Assembly (NCBI RefSeq): GCF_900163565.1
Contig: NZ_FUHU01000041.1
Coordinates: 1-64,000, forward strand
Source of the DNA: Agrococcus casei LMG 22410
GTDB taxonomy: Bacteria > Actinomycetota > Actinomycetes > Actinomycetales > Microbacteriaceae
Length of the DNA: 64,000 nucleotides
Reading direction: 5' to 3'
Every line of letters starts with the position of its first letter. Positions within the stretch are counted from its first letter, which is position 1. The notes under the pieces are model-generated. The model was not told the origin of the DNA. It did no database searches and saw only the letters and a list, made by a program, of their open reading frames with translations. Of this stretch, positions 33,794 through 42,953 are shown piece after piece. A program made the translations under genes and the position numbers.

Positions 33794-35413
33794 CTAGCCG
33801 ATCGCTGCGTTCACAATCTCGCGCGCCGCAGCCTGCACCTCGCGCAGGTGCTCGGCCCCGACAAACGACTCGGCGTAGATCTTGTAGACGTCTTCGGTCC
33901 CCGACGGCCGGGCAGCGAACCACGCGCGGTCGGTCGTCACCTTGAGGCCGCCGATCGCAGCCCCGTTGCCGGGCGCCTCGGTCAGCTTGGCGGTGATGGG
34001 GTCGCCGGCGAGCTCGGTCGCGGTGACGTCTGCCGCCGACAGCTTCGACAGCTTGGACTTCTGCTCTTTGGTGGCAACTGCATCCACTCGCTCGTACACG
34101 GGTGCGCCGTAGCGATCCGCAAGCTCTGCGTAGATCTCACTCGGGGTCTTGCCCGTCGCCGCCAGGATCTCGCCGGCGAGCAGGGCGAGCACGATGCCGT
34201 CCTTGTCGGTCGTCCAGACGCTGCCGTCGCGGGTCAGGAACGACGCCCCGGCGCTCTCTTCGCCGCCGAAGCCGATCGTGCCCGACGAGAGCCCGTCGAC
34301 GAACCACTTGAAGCCGACCGGCACTTCGACCAGCTCGCGGCCGAGCGCTTCGGCGACACGGTCGATCATCGACGACGACACGAGGGTCTTGCCGATGGCA
34401 GTTTCGTAACCCCACTCGGGCCGGTGCGTGAAGAGGTAGTAGATGGCGACGGCGAGGAAGTGGTTGGGGTTCATGAGCCCGCCGTCGCGCGTGACGATGC
34501 CGTGGCGGTCGGCGTCGGCGTCGTTGCCCGTGAGGATGTCGAACTCGCTCTGGTGGCGCAGCGCGCTGGCCATCGCGAAGCGGCTCGAGCAGTCCATGCG
34601 GATCTTCTCGTCCCAGTCGAGCGTCATGAACGCCCACTGCGGGTCGACCTTGTCGTTGACCACGGTGAGGTCGATACCGTAGCGCTCGGCGATGAGCTCG
34701 TAGTACTCGACGGCGGCGCCTCCGAGGGGGTCTGCGCCGAGACGGATGCCCGACTCGCGGATCGCGCGGAAGTCGATGATGTGCTCGAGGGCGGCGACGT
34801 AGTGCTCGCGGTAGTCGGTTGCCTCGAGGTCTTCCTCTTCGACCGGACGCCGCAGCACATCGTGCAGGCCGTCGGCGATGATCTCGTTGGCGCGGTCGGC
34901 GATCCACTTGGTGGCGTCGCTGTCGGCCGGCCCGCCGTGGGGCGGGTTGTACTTGAAGCCGCCGTCGCGGGGCGGGTTGTGGCTGGGCGTGATGACGATG
35001 CCGTCGGCCTGGTCGCCGCGCTCGAACGAGTTGTAGGCGACGATCGCGCGGCTGAGCGCGGGCGTCGGCACCCAGCTGTCGCGCGAGTCGATGATGACGC
35101 GGATGTCGTTGGCGACGAGCACCTCGAGGGCGGTGTCGTGCGCGGGGCCCGACAGCGCGTGCGTGTCGCGGCCGATGAACAGCGGGCCCGCGATGCCGAT
35201 GCTCGCGCGGTACTCGCAGATCGCTTGTGTGATCGCTGCGATGTGGTCGTCGTTGAACGACGTGTCAAGCGAGGAGCCGCGATGGCCGCTCGTGCCGAAT
35301 GCCACGCGCTGTGCGGGCTCAGAGGGGTCGGGATGCAGATCGCTGTACGCGGCGATCAGGGCATCGACGTCGATGAGATCCTGGGGCTCGGCAACCTGGC
35401 CTGCTCTGGTCAT
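33794..35413 (-). CDS. pgm: Phosphoglucomutase, alpha-D-glucose-specific
   Basis: This 539-residue protein interconverts glucose-1-P and glucose-6-P. It shows AFGTSGHRGSSLDTSFN, the phosphoserine loop VITPSHNPPRDGGFKYNPP, the metal loop TGNDADADRHGIV, the sugar-binding GGEESAGASFLTRDG, and the phosphate-binding RPSGTEDVYKIY at the C-terminus. All family landmarks are intact. TAGATT, six bases before the ATG on its own strand (35420-35425), indicates a leaderless mRNA. It is divergent from pheA, 22 bases away. Confidence 0.96.
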   Translation of the reverse strand: MTRAGQVAEPQDLIDVDALIAAYSDLHPDPSEPAQRVAFGTSGHRGSSLDTSFNDDHIAAITQAICEYRASIGIAGPLFIGRDTHALSGPAHDTALEVLVANDIRVIIDSRDSWVPTPALSRAIVAYNSFERGDQADGIVITPSHNPPRDGGFKYNPPHGGPADSDATKWIADRANEIIADGLHDVLRRPVEEEDLEATDYREHYVAALEHIIDFRAIRESGIRLGADPLGGAAVEYYELIAERYGIDLTVVNDKVDPQWAFMTLDWDEKIRMDCSSRFAMASALRHQSEFDILTGNDADADRHGIVTRDGGLMNPNHFLAVAIYYLFTHRPEWGYETAIGKTLVSSSMIDRVAEALGRELVEVPVGFKWFVDGLSSGTIGFGGEESAGASFLTRDGSVWTTDKDGIVLALLAGEILAATGKTPSEIYAELADRYGAPVYERVDAVATKEQKSKLSKLSAADVTATELAGDPITAKLTEAPGNGAAIGGLKVTTDRAWFAARPSGTEDVYKIYAESFVGAEHLREVQAAAREIVNAAIG

Positions 35414-35435
35414 GCCTCTAATCTACGCTGGATGC
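35414..35435. promoter_or_regulatory. Overlapping divergent leaderless promoters of pgm and pheA
   Basis: Only 22 bases separate the two ATG codons. The pgm -10 (TAGATT, minus strand, 35420-35425) and the pheA -10 (TACGCT, plus strand, 35424-35429) share two base pairs, each six bases from its start codon. Each -35 must lie within or beside the opposite gene. Confidence 0.6.
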
Positions 35436-36365
35436 ATGCGCACATTCGCCTACCTCGGCCCATCGGGCACGTTCACTGAGACTGCCCTCGACCAGGTGCC
35501 CGAGGCGCAGGGCGCGAACCGCATCCCGGTCGCGACCGTGCACGAGGCGCTCGACACCGTCGTCAGCGGCGAGGCAGAGGCAGCGATGATCGCGATCGAG
35601 AACTCGATCGAAGGCGGTGTGACCAGCGCACAAGATGCACTAGCGACGGCTCCCGGCATGCGCATCCGCTCTGAACACCTGGTCTCGGTCAACTTCTCGC
35701 TCGTCGTCTCGCCGGGCACGACACTCGCCGATGTCGAGACTGTCGCCGCGCATCCGGTCGCGTACGCGCAGTGCGCAAAGTGGATGGCCGAGCATCTTCC
35801 GAAGGCCGTGCACCTGCCGGCTGCATCCAACGTGTCGGCTGCGCGTGACCTCGGTTCGTCGGTGGCGCATGCCGCCATCTCGACACCGCGCATCACCGAA
35901 GTCGTCGAGTCGCTCGAGGTGCTCGCAACGGGCATCGCCGACTCGTCCGAGGCCCAGACAAGGTTCGTGCTCGTCAGCCGCGACACCACGCTGCCCGCGC
36001 AGACCGGCGCCGACAAGACCTCGCTCATCGTCGAGCTGCCCAACGACCGCGCGGGATCGCTGCTCGACATGCTTGAGCAGTTCGCGACTCGCGGGGTCAA
36101 CCTGTCTTTGATTCAGTCTCGGCCGATCGGCGACCGCCTAGGCCGCTACCGCTTTGTGATCGACCTCGAGGGGCACATCCGTGACGAGCGCGTTGCTGCC
36201 GCAATGCTGGGTCTCAAGCGCGTCTCGCCGCGGGTGATGTTCCTCGGGTCGTATCCGAGGGCGGATGGGCAGCGCGCGGTCGTCGCCGATCGCTTCAGCG
36301 ACGAGTCGTTCACGGATGCGCGCGACTGGCTGCGAGAGATCGTCAGCGAGGCACCCGCACGGTGA
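35436..36365 (+). CDS. pheA: Prephenate dehydratase
   Basis: This 309-residue protein converts prephenate to phenylpyruvate for phenylalanine synthesis. It begins MRTFAYLGPSGTFTETAL, has AMIAIENSIEGGV, and SEAQTRFVLVS with the catalytic Thr-Arg-Phe motif. A C-terminal ACT regulatory domain follows (SLIVELPNDRAGSLLDML), including SLIQSRPIG, which corresponds to the ESRP phenylalanine-binding motif with Gln for Glu. There is no chorismate mutase domain, as usual in actinobacteria. It overlaps the convergent kinase gene by 23 bases. Confidence 0.95.
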   Translation: MRTFAYLGPSGTFTETALDQVPEAQGANRIPVATVHEALDTVVSGEAEAAMIAIENSIEGGVTSAQDALATAPGMRIRSEHLVSVNFSLVVSPGTTLADVETVAAHPVAYAQCAKWMAEHLPKAVHLPAASNVSAARDLGSSVAHAAISTPRITEVVESLEVLATGIADSSEAQTRFVLVSRDTTLPAQTGADKTSLIVELPNDRAGSLLDMLEQFATRGVNLSLIQSRPIGDRLGRYRFVIDLEGHIRDERVAAAMLGLKRVSPRVMFLGSYPRADGQRAVVADRFSDESFTDARDWLREIVSEAPAR

Positions 36366-37296
36366 GTGCGCTGGGCAGCACCGATGCCCGCAGCCCGGTG
36401 ATCTCGCCCACGGAGTCGCCATCGATCTGCAGCTCGATCGCCTCGTCGAGTTTCAGCGTGAACTGCTTGCCCTGTTTGAACGCAAGCTGGGGGATGCGCT
36501 TGCGTCCCGGCAGGATCGATCGGTCGCGCAGCTCGCGCTGCAGGGGATCGTTGTTGCTGACCATCTCGTGCACGACGCGAACCCACTCGAGTGAGTCCTT
36601 GGGGTCAACGAGCGCGTAGTCGAGCAGGCCGTCGTCGATCTTCGCGTCGGGAAACACGCGCACGTTGCCCGGCAGCATGCCGGCATTGCCGATGAGCACG
36701 GTGTTCGCGGTCAGCTCTCGCTCGTCTGCCTCGTCGACCTGGCCCCTGATCTCGATGCGCTTGATCGAGCTGAACGCTCTGAAGAACCCGCCGACGTAGG
36801 CGACCCAGCCGACCTTCTTCTTCATGTCGTCGTCGGTCATCGCGATCATGCCGGCGTCGAGCCCGAACCCGGCGAGCACTGTGAACGCCTCGCGCTCTTC
36901 GGTGCCGTCTTCGCGGGTGAGGATGAGCTCGCCCATGTCGATCGAGCGGTTGTCGCCGGTGAGTGCGACGCGCACGGCGTCTCGCAGGGCGAGCGGCAGG
37001 CTGAGGTTGCGGGCGAGCAGGTTGCCGGTGCCCGCCGGAACGATGCCCAGCGGAATCTCGGTCTTCGAGACCATGTCGGCGCCGAGTCGCACTGTGCCAT
37101 CGCCGCCTGCCACGATGATGACGTCGGGCTCAGCCTTGATCGACTCTTCGAAGGCTGTGACTCCGAAGTCCTTCTCGCCCGTCTCGCGGTAGTCGACCGA
37201 TGCTTCGTCGGCCTTGCTTCCGAGTGTGTGGTCTACGGCTTTTCGGAGGTCTTCTTCAGACACCTTGACCGGATTGAAAACGATGGCGGCTCGCAT
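36343..37296 (-). CDS. Diacylglycerol kinase-like lipid kinase (DagK/YegS family)
   Basis: This 317-residue protein contains RAAIVFNPVKV at the N-terminus, IIVAGGDGTVRLGADM (nucleotide-binding GGDGT), GIVPAGTGNLLARNL and FDGLL-like KIDDGLLDYALV. It probably phosphorylates diacylglycerol or a related membrane lipid at the inner leaflet. TACGGT six bases before the ATG (plus-strand 37303-37308) indicates a leaderless mRNA. Its 3' end overlaps pheA. Confidence 0.9.
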   Translation of the reverse strand: MRAAIVFNPVKVSEEDLRKAVDHTLGSKADEASVDYRETGEKDFGVTAFEESIKAEPDVIIVAGGDGTVRLGADMVSKTEIPLGIVPAGTGNLLARNLSLPLALRDAVRVALTGDNRSIDMGELILTREDGTEEREAFTVLAGFGLDAGMIAMTDDDMKKKVGWVAYVGGFFRAFSSIKRIEIRGQVDEADERELTANTVLIGNAGMLPGNVRVFPDAKIDDGLLDYALVDPKDSLEWVRVVHEMVSNNDPLQRELRDRSILPGRKRIPQLAFKQGKQFTLKLDEAIELQIDGDSVGEITGLRASVLPSALTVRVPR

Positions 37297-37458
37297 GTCT
37301 TAACCGTAAGGCAACGGCGGCCGGCAGGGCTCGCCACGCCGCGATGGTGTTCTCGCATCCGAGTGTTACAACTTGTGGCAATGGGAGCCATAAGCGTTTG
37401 TTAGGGTCGGTCGTGCCGTCCGCCGGGCGGTTTCGACATCGACAGGAAGCAGACCCCC
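37297..37458. other. Intergenic region, divergent promoters
   Basis: It contains the leaderless promoter of the DagK-like gene at its left end and presumably that of the YeeE-type operon at its right. No further structure was recognised. Confidence 0.45.
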
Positions 37459-38523
37459 GTGATCCTCTCTGGCCTCGCCCTCGGCGCCGTGCTCGGCTTC
37501 GCCCTCCAGCGCGGGCGATTCTGCGTCACCGGCGCATTCCGCGACATCTGGCTCGTGCGCCAGTCTCGCTGGCTGACCGCATTCCTGGTGACGATCGCCG
37601 TGCAGTCGGTCGGCATCTTCGCCCTCGACGCCGCCGGCGTCATCTCGCTCGGAGCCGAGACGTTCCCGTGGCTCGCCGCCATCCTCGGAGGCCTCATCTT
37701 CGGCTTCGCCATCGTCTATGCAGGCGGATGCGCGACCGGCACCTACTACCGGGCCGGCGAGGGCCTGGTCGGGTCGTGGATCGCGCTCGCGGGCTACGCG
37801 CTCTCGGCCGCCATCATGAAGCACGGGCCGGGAGCCCCGATCGTCGAGGGGCTGCGCGGCGTCACGGCTCCGGTCGGCACAGTGCACGACCTGCTGGGCG
37901 TGAGCCCGTGGGTGCTCGTCGCAGTGCTCGTCGTCGGAGTCGGCGCCGCAACGTGGCATCACCTGCGCAAGGACGCCGCCCGCACGAAGCCCGTGCAGCT
38001 GCCCGCCAAGCGCAAGGGGCTGGCACGGCTGCTCTTCGAGCGGCCCTGGAACGCGTTCGCGACCGCAGTCGTGATCGGCATCATCGGCATCGTCGCCTTC
38101 CCGCTTTCGTATGCGGCAGGCCGCGAATCGGGCCTCGGCATCACCACCCCGAGCGCCGACATCGTCGCATTTCTCGTCACCGGCGACGTCGAGCTCGTCG
38201 ACTGGGGCGTCATGCTCGTGCTCGGAATCCTCGTCGGCTCGTTCATCGCAGCCAAGGCATCGGGGGAGTACCGGATGCGCGTCCCCGACGCCCAGACCGT
38301 GCTGCGGTCAGCAGGCGGGGGGCTGCTCATGGGGCTCGGCGCAGCGATCGCAGGCGGATGCACGATCGGCAACGCGATGGTCGGCTCGGCATCGTTCACG
38401 CTGCAGGGTTGGGTGTCGTTCGCGGCAATGCTGCTCGGCACCGGCATCGCCGTGCGGTTCGTGTTCGGCGCTCGCAGCCGGGCCACCGCATCCGCCCCCG
38501 CCAAGACCCCGGTCGGCGTCTGA
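37459..38523 (+). CDS. tsuA: YeeE/YedE-family thiosulfate/sulfur transporter (TsuA-type)
   Basis: This 354-residue membrane protein has two homologous halves. Conserved cysteines in QRGRFCVTGAFRD, YAGGCATGTYYR and AGGCTIGNAMVG match the pore cysteines of TsuA (YeeE) thiosulfate uptake proteins. It starts at GTG with GGAAG upstream. A TusA-like gene follows after 36 bases, the usual yeeE-yeeD pairing. The likely role is importing thiosulfate for cysteine synthesis. Confidence 0.88.
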   Translation: MILSGLALGAVLGFALQRGRFCVTGAFRDIWLVRQSRWLTAFLVTIAVQSVGIFALDAAGVISLGAETFPWLAAILGGLIFGFAIVYAGGCATGTYYRAGEGLVGSWIALAGYALSAAIMKHGPGAPIVEGLRGVTAPVGTVHDLLGVSPWVLVAVLVVGVGAATWHHLRKDAARTKPVQLPAKRKGLARLLFERPWNAFATAVVIGIIGIVAFPLSYAAGRESGLGITTPSADIVAFLVTGDVELVDWGVMLVLGILVGSFIAAKASGEYRMRVPDAQTVLRSAGGGLLMGLGAAIAGGCTIGNAMVGSASFTLQGWVSFAAMLLGTGIAVRFVFGARSRATASAPAKTPVGV

Positions 38524-38559
38524 CCGACACCGGCATTCAACCCAATATTAGGAGGAACC

Positions 38560-38787
38560 ATGACTGTGCACATTCTCGAGACAGAGGGCCAGGTGTGCCC
38601 GTTTCCGCTAGTCGAGGCGAAGCGCGCGATCAGCGAGATCGCCAGCGGCGACGAGCTGCGCATCGACTTCGACTGCACGCAGGCCACCGACACGCTGCCC
38701 CGGTGGGCCGCTGACGAGGGCTACCCCGTGACCGCCTTCGACCGCGTGGGCGACGCGAGCTGGACCATCACGGTGCAGAAGCCCTGA
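38560..38787 (+). CDS. TusA-like sulfurtransferase (TsuB/YeeD-type)
   Basis: This 75-residue protein has the TusA motif EGQVCPFPLVEAKRAI, with the persulfide-carrying Cys in CPxP. It would handle sulfane sulfur delivered by the upstream transporter. GGAGG six bases before the ATG is a strong ribosome-binding site. Confidence 0.93.
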   Translation: MTVHILETEGQVCPFPLVEAKRAISEIASGDELRIDFDCTQATDTLPRWAADEGYPVTAFDRVGDASWTITVQKP

Positions 38788-38820
38788 GCCGCGCCAGCGC
38801 GGGGAATCTGCCGATCGACG

Positions 38821-38826
38821 TAGACT
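38821..38826 (+). promoter_or_regulatory. -10 box TAGACT of leaderless serS
   Basis: TAGACT ends six bases before the GTG of serS at 38833 and no Shine-Dalgarno is present. Confidence 0.5.
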
Positions 38827-38832
38827 GGCTCT

Positions 38833-40119
38833 GTGATCGATACGCAGATTCTCCGCGAGCAGCCTGAAGCACTTCGAGCAAGCCAGGAGCGCCGCGGCGA
38901 TCCCGTCTCGCACGTCGACGATGCGATTGCGGCCGACAGTGCCCGACGCACCGCGATCGGCGAGTTCGAGTCGCTGCGCGCCCAGCAGAACGCCAGTGCG
39001 GCGCAGGTCGGCAAGGCGTCGAAGGAAGAGCGCCCGGCACTCATCGCGGCTGCTAAGGAGCTTGCCCAGCAGGTGAAGGATGCACAGGCGGCGGCAAACG
39101 ACGCAGAGGCGGCATTCGAGGCGGCGGCGGCACGCATCGCGAACATCGTGATCGACGGTGTTCCTGCCGGCGGTGAAGAGAACTTCGTGACCCTCGAGCA
39201 CCGCGGGCCCCGCACATCCGGCGACACCGTTGCTCCTCTCGACTTCGAGCCGCGCGACCACGTCGACCTCGGCGAGAGCCTCAAGGCGTTCGACCTCGCT
39301 CGCGGCGCCAAGGTCTCGGGCACGCGCTTCTACTACCTGACCGGCATCGGCATGCGCCTCGAGCTCGCGCTCATGAACATGGCGCTCGACAAGACCCTCG
39401 ACAAGGGCTTCACGCCCGTCACGACGCCCACCCTCGTGCGCCCCGAGATCATGCAGGGCACCGGGTTTCTCGGCGAGCACGCCAGCGAGGTCTACTACCT
39501 GCCCGCCGACGACCTCTACCTGGTCGGCACGAGCGAGGTCGCGCTCGCGGGCTTCCACGCCGACGAGATCATCGACCTCGAGCAGCCCAAGCGGTACGCC
39601 GGCTGGTCGACCTGCTACCGCCGCGAGGCCGGCAGTGCTGGCAAAGACACCCGCGGCATCCTGCGCGTGCACCAGTTCAACAAGCTCGAGATGTTCGCGT
39701 ACGTGAACCCGGCCGACGCCGAGGCCGAGCACGAGCGCATGCGCGACATCCAGACCGACCTGCTCGACGCGTGCGAGCTCGACTACCGCGTGATCGACGT
39801 GGCTGCCGGCGACCTCGGCTCGAGCGCCGCCCGCAAGTTCGACATCGAGGCGTGGGTGCCGTCGCAGGGCACCTACCGCGAGCTCACGAGCACCTCGAAC
39901 TGCACGACCTTCCAGGCGCGCAGGCTCAAGACCAGGTTCAAAGACGAAGACGGCAAGAACCGCCCCGTCGCGACCCTCAACGGAACAGCGGCGACCACCC
40001 GCTGGATCGTCGCGCTGCTCGAGCAGCACCAGCAGGCAGACGGCACGGTGCGCGTGCCCGAGGCGCTGCAGCCCTACCTCGGAGGACTCACCGCATTGGA
40101 GCCGATCCCAACACCATGA
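38833..40119 (+). CDS. serS: Seryl-tRNA synthetase
   Basis: This 428-residue class II synthetase has an N-terminal coiled-coil arm (about residues 30-105, Ala/Lys/Glu-rich) that grips the long variable arm of tRNA-Ser. The catalytic motifs are motif 2 [30 protein letters not shown] and motif 3 [15 protein letters not shown]. Two tRNA-Ser genes follow within 3.5 kb. The HAD gene begins at ATGA overlapping the stop. Confidence 0.97.
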   Translation: MIDTQILREQPEALRASQERRGDPVSHVDDAIAADSARRTAIGEFESLRAQQNASAAQVGKASKEERPALIAAAKELAQQVKDAQAAANDAEAAFEAAAARIANIVIDGVPAGGEENFVTLEHRGPRTSGDTVAPLDFEPRDHVDLGESLKAFDLARGAKVSGTRFYYLTGIGMRLELALMNMALDKTLDKGFTPVTTPTLVRPEIMQGTGFLGEHASEVYYLPADDLYLVGTSEVALAGFHADEIIDLEQPKRYAGWSTCYRREAGSAGKDTRGILRVHQFNKLEMFAYVNPADAEAEHERMRDIQTDLLDACELDYRVIDVAAGDLGSSAARKFDIEAWVPSQGTYRELTSTSNCTTFQARRLKTRFKDEDGKNRPVATLNGTAATTRWIVALLEQHQQADGTVRVPEALQPYLGGLTALEPIPTP

Positions 40120-40931
40120 CTGCTCGCAGACTCGTCGCGCTCGACGTCGACGGAACCATCGTCCACGAAGACAACACGCTCTCACGCAGCGTCTACGACA
40201 CCATCCGCGAGGTCGGAGCAGCGGGCCACGAGATCGTCATCGCGACGGGCCGCTCGTACGGCGCGACGTTCGAGGTGTGTCATCGGCTCGACATCCGCCC
40301 CGCCTACCTCGTCTGCGCAAACGGTGCGCAGGTGATGCGACTCGCGCATCCGGAATCCGACGGCGAAGACGCCTACGTGTCTGACCGCGTCGAGGTGTTT
40401 GACGCCGGGCCCGTGCTCGAGCGCGTGCGCGAGCGGTTTCCCGAGGGCAACTACATGGTCGAGAACGGCCAGGGCGTGCGCCGCTACACGAACGAGAATC
40501 TCGGATGGGACATCTCGGCAGGCGAGCGCGTGCCGTTCGAGCGGCTGGCAGAAGAGCCCGCGATGCGCGTCGTCGTCGAGAGTCCCTCGCACGACGCCGA
40601 GGAGTTTCTCGCGATCGTCGACGGGATGGGCCTGCACCGGGTGTCGTACACGGTCGGGTTCTCGTCGTGGCTCGACATCTCGCCCGACGGCGTCAACAAG
40701 TCGACCGGACTCGACTACGTGATCGAGAAGCTCGGCATCGCACGCGACCGCGTGTTCTCCGCTGGCGACGGGCGCAACGACATCGAGATGCTGCAGTGGA
40801 CGGCTGCCGGCGGCGGCGTCGCAGTGTCGATGGGGCAGGCGCCCAAGGTCGTGCACGACGCTGCGAACCAGCGCACCGGCGACGTGCTCGAGGACGGCCT
40901 CGTCGATGCGCTTCGCACCCACGTGCTCTGA
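40116..40931 (+). CDS. Cof-type HAD hydrolase
   Basis: This 271-residue protein has HAD motif [10 protein letters not shown] (nucleophile and acid Asp), motif II TGRSYG, motif III Lys in KSTGLDYV and motif [13 protein letters not shown] Cof-type cap lies between them. The substrate, a sugar phosphate or FMN-like compound, cannot be told. It is translationally coupled to serS by a four-base overlap. Confidence 0.92.
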   Translation: MTARRLVALDVDGTIVHEDNTLSRSVYDTIREVGAAGHEIVIATGRSYGATFEVCHRLDIRPAYLVCANGAQVMRLAHPESDGEDAYVSDRVEVFDAGPVLERVRERFPEGNYMVENGQGVRRYTNENLGWDISAGERVPFERLAEEPAMRVVVESPSHDAEEFLAIVDGMGLHRVSYTVGFSSWLDISPDGVNKSTGLDYVIEKLGIARDRVFSAGDGRNDIEMLQWTAAGGGVAVSMGQAPKVVHDAANQRTGDVLEDGLVDALRTHVL

Positions 40932-40994
40932 CGCACACCCGGCACAAAGGGTTTGCCAGTACACTGTCGTAGGTTCGCGCCCCGTGCGCGACCT

Positions 40995-41077
40995 GGAGGG
41001 CTGTCCGAGCGGCCGAAGGATCTGGTCTTGAAAACCAGCAGGCGAGAGCCTCGTGGGTTCGAATCCCACGCCCTCCG
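40995..41077 (+). tRNA. tRNA-Ser (anticodon UGA)
   Basis: The acceptor stem GGAGGGC pairs with GCCCTCC. The anticodon loop TCTTGAAAA contains TGA, the T-arm GTGGGTTCGAATCCCAC is perfect, and a long variable arm is present, as in tRNA-Ser. The CCA end is not encoded. Confidence 0.95.
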
Positions 41078-41094
41078 CGCAGTGAAGGGGACTC

Positions 41095-42384
41095 ATGGGC
41101 ACTGAGAGAATCGTCGACGCCAGCGGTGTTGCGCCGCGGCACGGCAAGCTGAAGCGGCACCACCCGATGCGGTCGGCCCTCGGCTACATCGCGATGGCGA
41201 TGGCGATCGTGCTGGTCGCGACCATCGGCACCGCAGGCATCACCGTGTGGCAGCTGACGTCGCGCATCGACACCGTCGACATCGCCGACGGCGAGACGGT
41301 CACACCGCCGGAGTTCGCCAACCAGAAGGGCGCGTTCAACGTGCTGCTGGTCGGGTCTGACACCCGCGAGGGGCAGGACGCCACGAACGACAGCCACGAC
41401 GGCCCCGAGCTCAACGACGTCACGATGCTGTTGCACGTGCACGAAGACCACCAGGGCGCGACGGTCATCTCGTTCCCGCGCGACCTCATCCTCGACTTTC
41501 CTGCGTGCCCGAGCGTCGAAGAGGGCGAGCCGGATGTGCCAGAGCAGTACGGCGCGCAGTTCAACACGGCGCTCGCGACCGGAGGGCTCGGATGCGTCGC
41601 GCACGTCGTCGAGAGCATCACGGGCCTCGAGATTCCGTATGCCGCGAAGATCACCTTCGACGGCGTCATCAACATGTCGACCGCTGTCGGCGGCGTGCCC
41701 GTGTGCTTCTCGGGCGCGGTGCAGGACCCGTGGTCGGGGCTCGACATTCCCGAGGCAGGCACGTACGAGCTCGAGGGCGAGCAGGCGCTTCAGTTCCTGC
41801 GCACGCGCCACGGGGTCGGCGACGGTTCTGACCTCTCGCGCATCGCCTCGCAGCGCGTGTTCCTGTCGGCGCTGCTGCGCAAGGCGCAGTCTGACGAGGT
41901 GCTCGGCAACCTGTCGTCGCTCTACAACATCGCGCAGGTCGCGACCGAAAACATGCAGCTCTCGACGAGCCTCAACGACCTCGGCACGATCGTCGGCATG
42001 GCCAATGTGATGCGCAAGATTCCGCTCGACACGATGCAGTTCGTGACGTATCCGACGGTGCCGCTCGACCAGCGCGTGGCCCCCGACTTCTACACGGCCG
42101 AGATCATGATGGAGCTCGTGCGCAACGACGAGCCGATTCCGCTCGACCCAGACGATCTCGGCGGCGGGGCAGACGACGGCGAGACCGGGACTTCTGATGA
42201 GCCGGTTGACCCGACTGACACTGAGGCCCCTGCGGATCCCACTGACCCGACCGACCCTGCGACGGAAGACCCGACGCAGACCGACCCGAACTCGATCGAC
42301 GGCATGGTCGACGGGCAGAACGCCGAGCAGGAGACATGCGTTGTGCCATACGGGTTCGTCGAAGAGCCCGTGGGCGGTTTCTGA
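41095..42384 (+). CDS. LCP (LytR-CpsA-Psr) family cell-wall ligase
   Basis: This 429-residue protein has one N-terminal membrane helix (about residues 30-52) and an extracytoplasmic LCP domain: NVLLVGSDTRE, SDVTMLLHV-like NDVTMLLHVHED, VISFPRDLILDFP, and FLRTRHGVGDGSDLSRIASQRVFL. The arginines and aspartates bind polyprenyl pyrophosphate. It would attach glycopolymers to peptidoglycan. The C-terminus is an Asp/Pro/Thr-rich tail (DPTDPTDPATEDP) ending with a Cys and Phe, longer than typical. Confidence 0.93.
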   Translation: MGTERIVDASGVAPRHGKLKRHHPMRSALGYIAMAMAIVLVATIGTAGITVWQLTSRIDTVDIADGETVTPPEFANQKGAFNVLLVGSDTREGQDATNDSHDGPELNDVTMLLHVHEDHQGATVISFPRDLILDFPACPSVEEGEPDVPEQYGAQFNTALATGGLGCVAHVVESITGLEIPYAAKITFDGVINMSTAVGGVPVCFSGAVQDPWSGLDIPEAGTYELEGEQALQFLRTRHGVGDGSDLSRIASQRVFLSALLRKAQSDEVLGNLSSLYNIAQVATENMQLSTSLNDLGTIVGMANVMRKIPLDTMQFVTYPTVPLDQRVAPDFYTAEIMMELVRNDEPIPLDPDDLGGGADDGETGTSDEPVDPTDTEAPADPTDPTDPATEDPTQTDPNSIDGMVDGQNAEQETCVVPYGFVEEPVGGF

Positions 42385-42445
42385 GCCTTTGCGGTGCCGA
42401 CCGGGGTGCGCGCTCTGGTAGGGTAATCGTTGGCTTAACGGCCAT

Positions 42446-42537
42446 GGAGACGTGCCGGAGCGGCCGAACGGACTTCACTGCTAATGAAGGGTCTCGTGAA
42501 AACGGGACCGGGGGTTCAAATCCCCCCGTCTCCGCCA
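42446..42537 (+). tRNA. tRNA-Ser (anticodon GCU), CCA encoded
   Basis: The acceptor GGAGACG pairs with CGTCTCC. The anticodon loop CACTGCTAATG contains GCT. There is a long variable arm and T-arm GGGGGTTCAAATCCCCC, then discriminator G and an encoded CCA (42535-42537). A terminator follows directly. Confidence 0.95.
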
Positions 42538-42541
42538 AAGT

Positions 42542-42576
42542 GAAAGCCCCTGACTGCGGTCGGGGGCTTTCTTGTT
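42542..42576 (+). terminator. Rho-independent terminator after tRNA-Ser
   Basis: GAAAGCCCCTGAC pairs with GTCGGGGGCTTTC around TGCG, followed by TTGTTGTG. Confidence 0.85.
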
Positions 42577-42590
42577 GTGTGGGCTGCCGC

Positions 42591-42710
42591 GCGGCTGGGC
42601 GCCGGGCGTGCACGAGATGCCGCGATTTGCGCATCCGTGCACGAGAAACCGCAGATTGTGCGGCTTCTGGTGACATTGCGGCCTTTCGTGCACGCCCGGC
42701 GCCCAGCCGC
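42591..42710. repeat. Perfect 25-bp inverted repeat with 70-bp spacer
   Basis: Arms 42591-42615 and 42686-42710 (outer end GCGGCTGGGCGCCGGG) are exact reverse complements. The spacer holds two near-direct copies of CGTGCACGAGA-CCGC and a small stem CCGCA/TGCGG. The element lies just after the tRNA-Ser terminator. No ORF spans it convincingly. Confidence 0.8.
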
Positions 42711-42953
42711 CCCGCCCCGCGCACCCGCCGTGCAGAAGCGCATGCGCGCCCCCGCACGCCCGCCCCCAAGAGTGCGAATTTGTTGCAAACCGGTGACAGT
42801 TGTATATCTGCTTCAATTCCCGACCGTGAATTATGTTGATGACAATGTCCAGGTTGGACAACTGTCTGGCTTGCGCGTGACAATGGCCGAAGTGCTGCCC
42901 ACACCTGCGGTCGCTCACACCAGACGGCTTGCACTATGCACTGGAGGTTCAAC
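42711..42953. other. Leader region of the cold-shock gene
   Basis: About 240 bases separate the inverted repeat from csp. It becomes AT-richer from 42770 and carries a 6-3-6 palindrome TGTCCA-GGT-TGGACA (42846-42860). A long structured 5' UTR would suit a cold-shock mRNA, but the promoter was not pinned down. Confidence 0.45.

Noticed and set aside
33567..33797. 76-codon ORF in the gap between MHS and pgm
   Set aside because: It consists entirely of GGTTGAGGA-family repeat units.
33848..35479. 543-codon plus-strand frame opposite pgm
   Set aside because: It is an Asp/Val/Arg-rich shadow frame; pgm has all catalytic loops on the minus strand.
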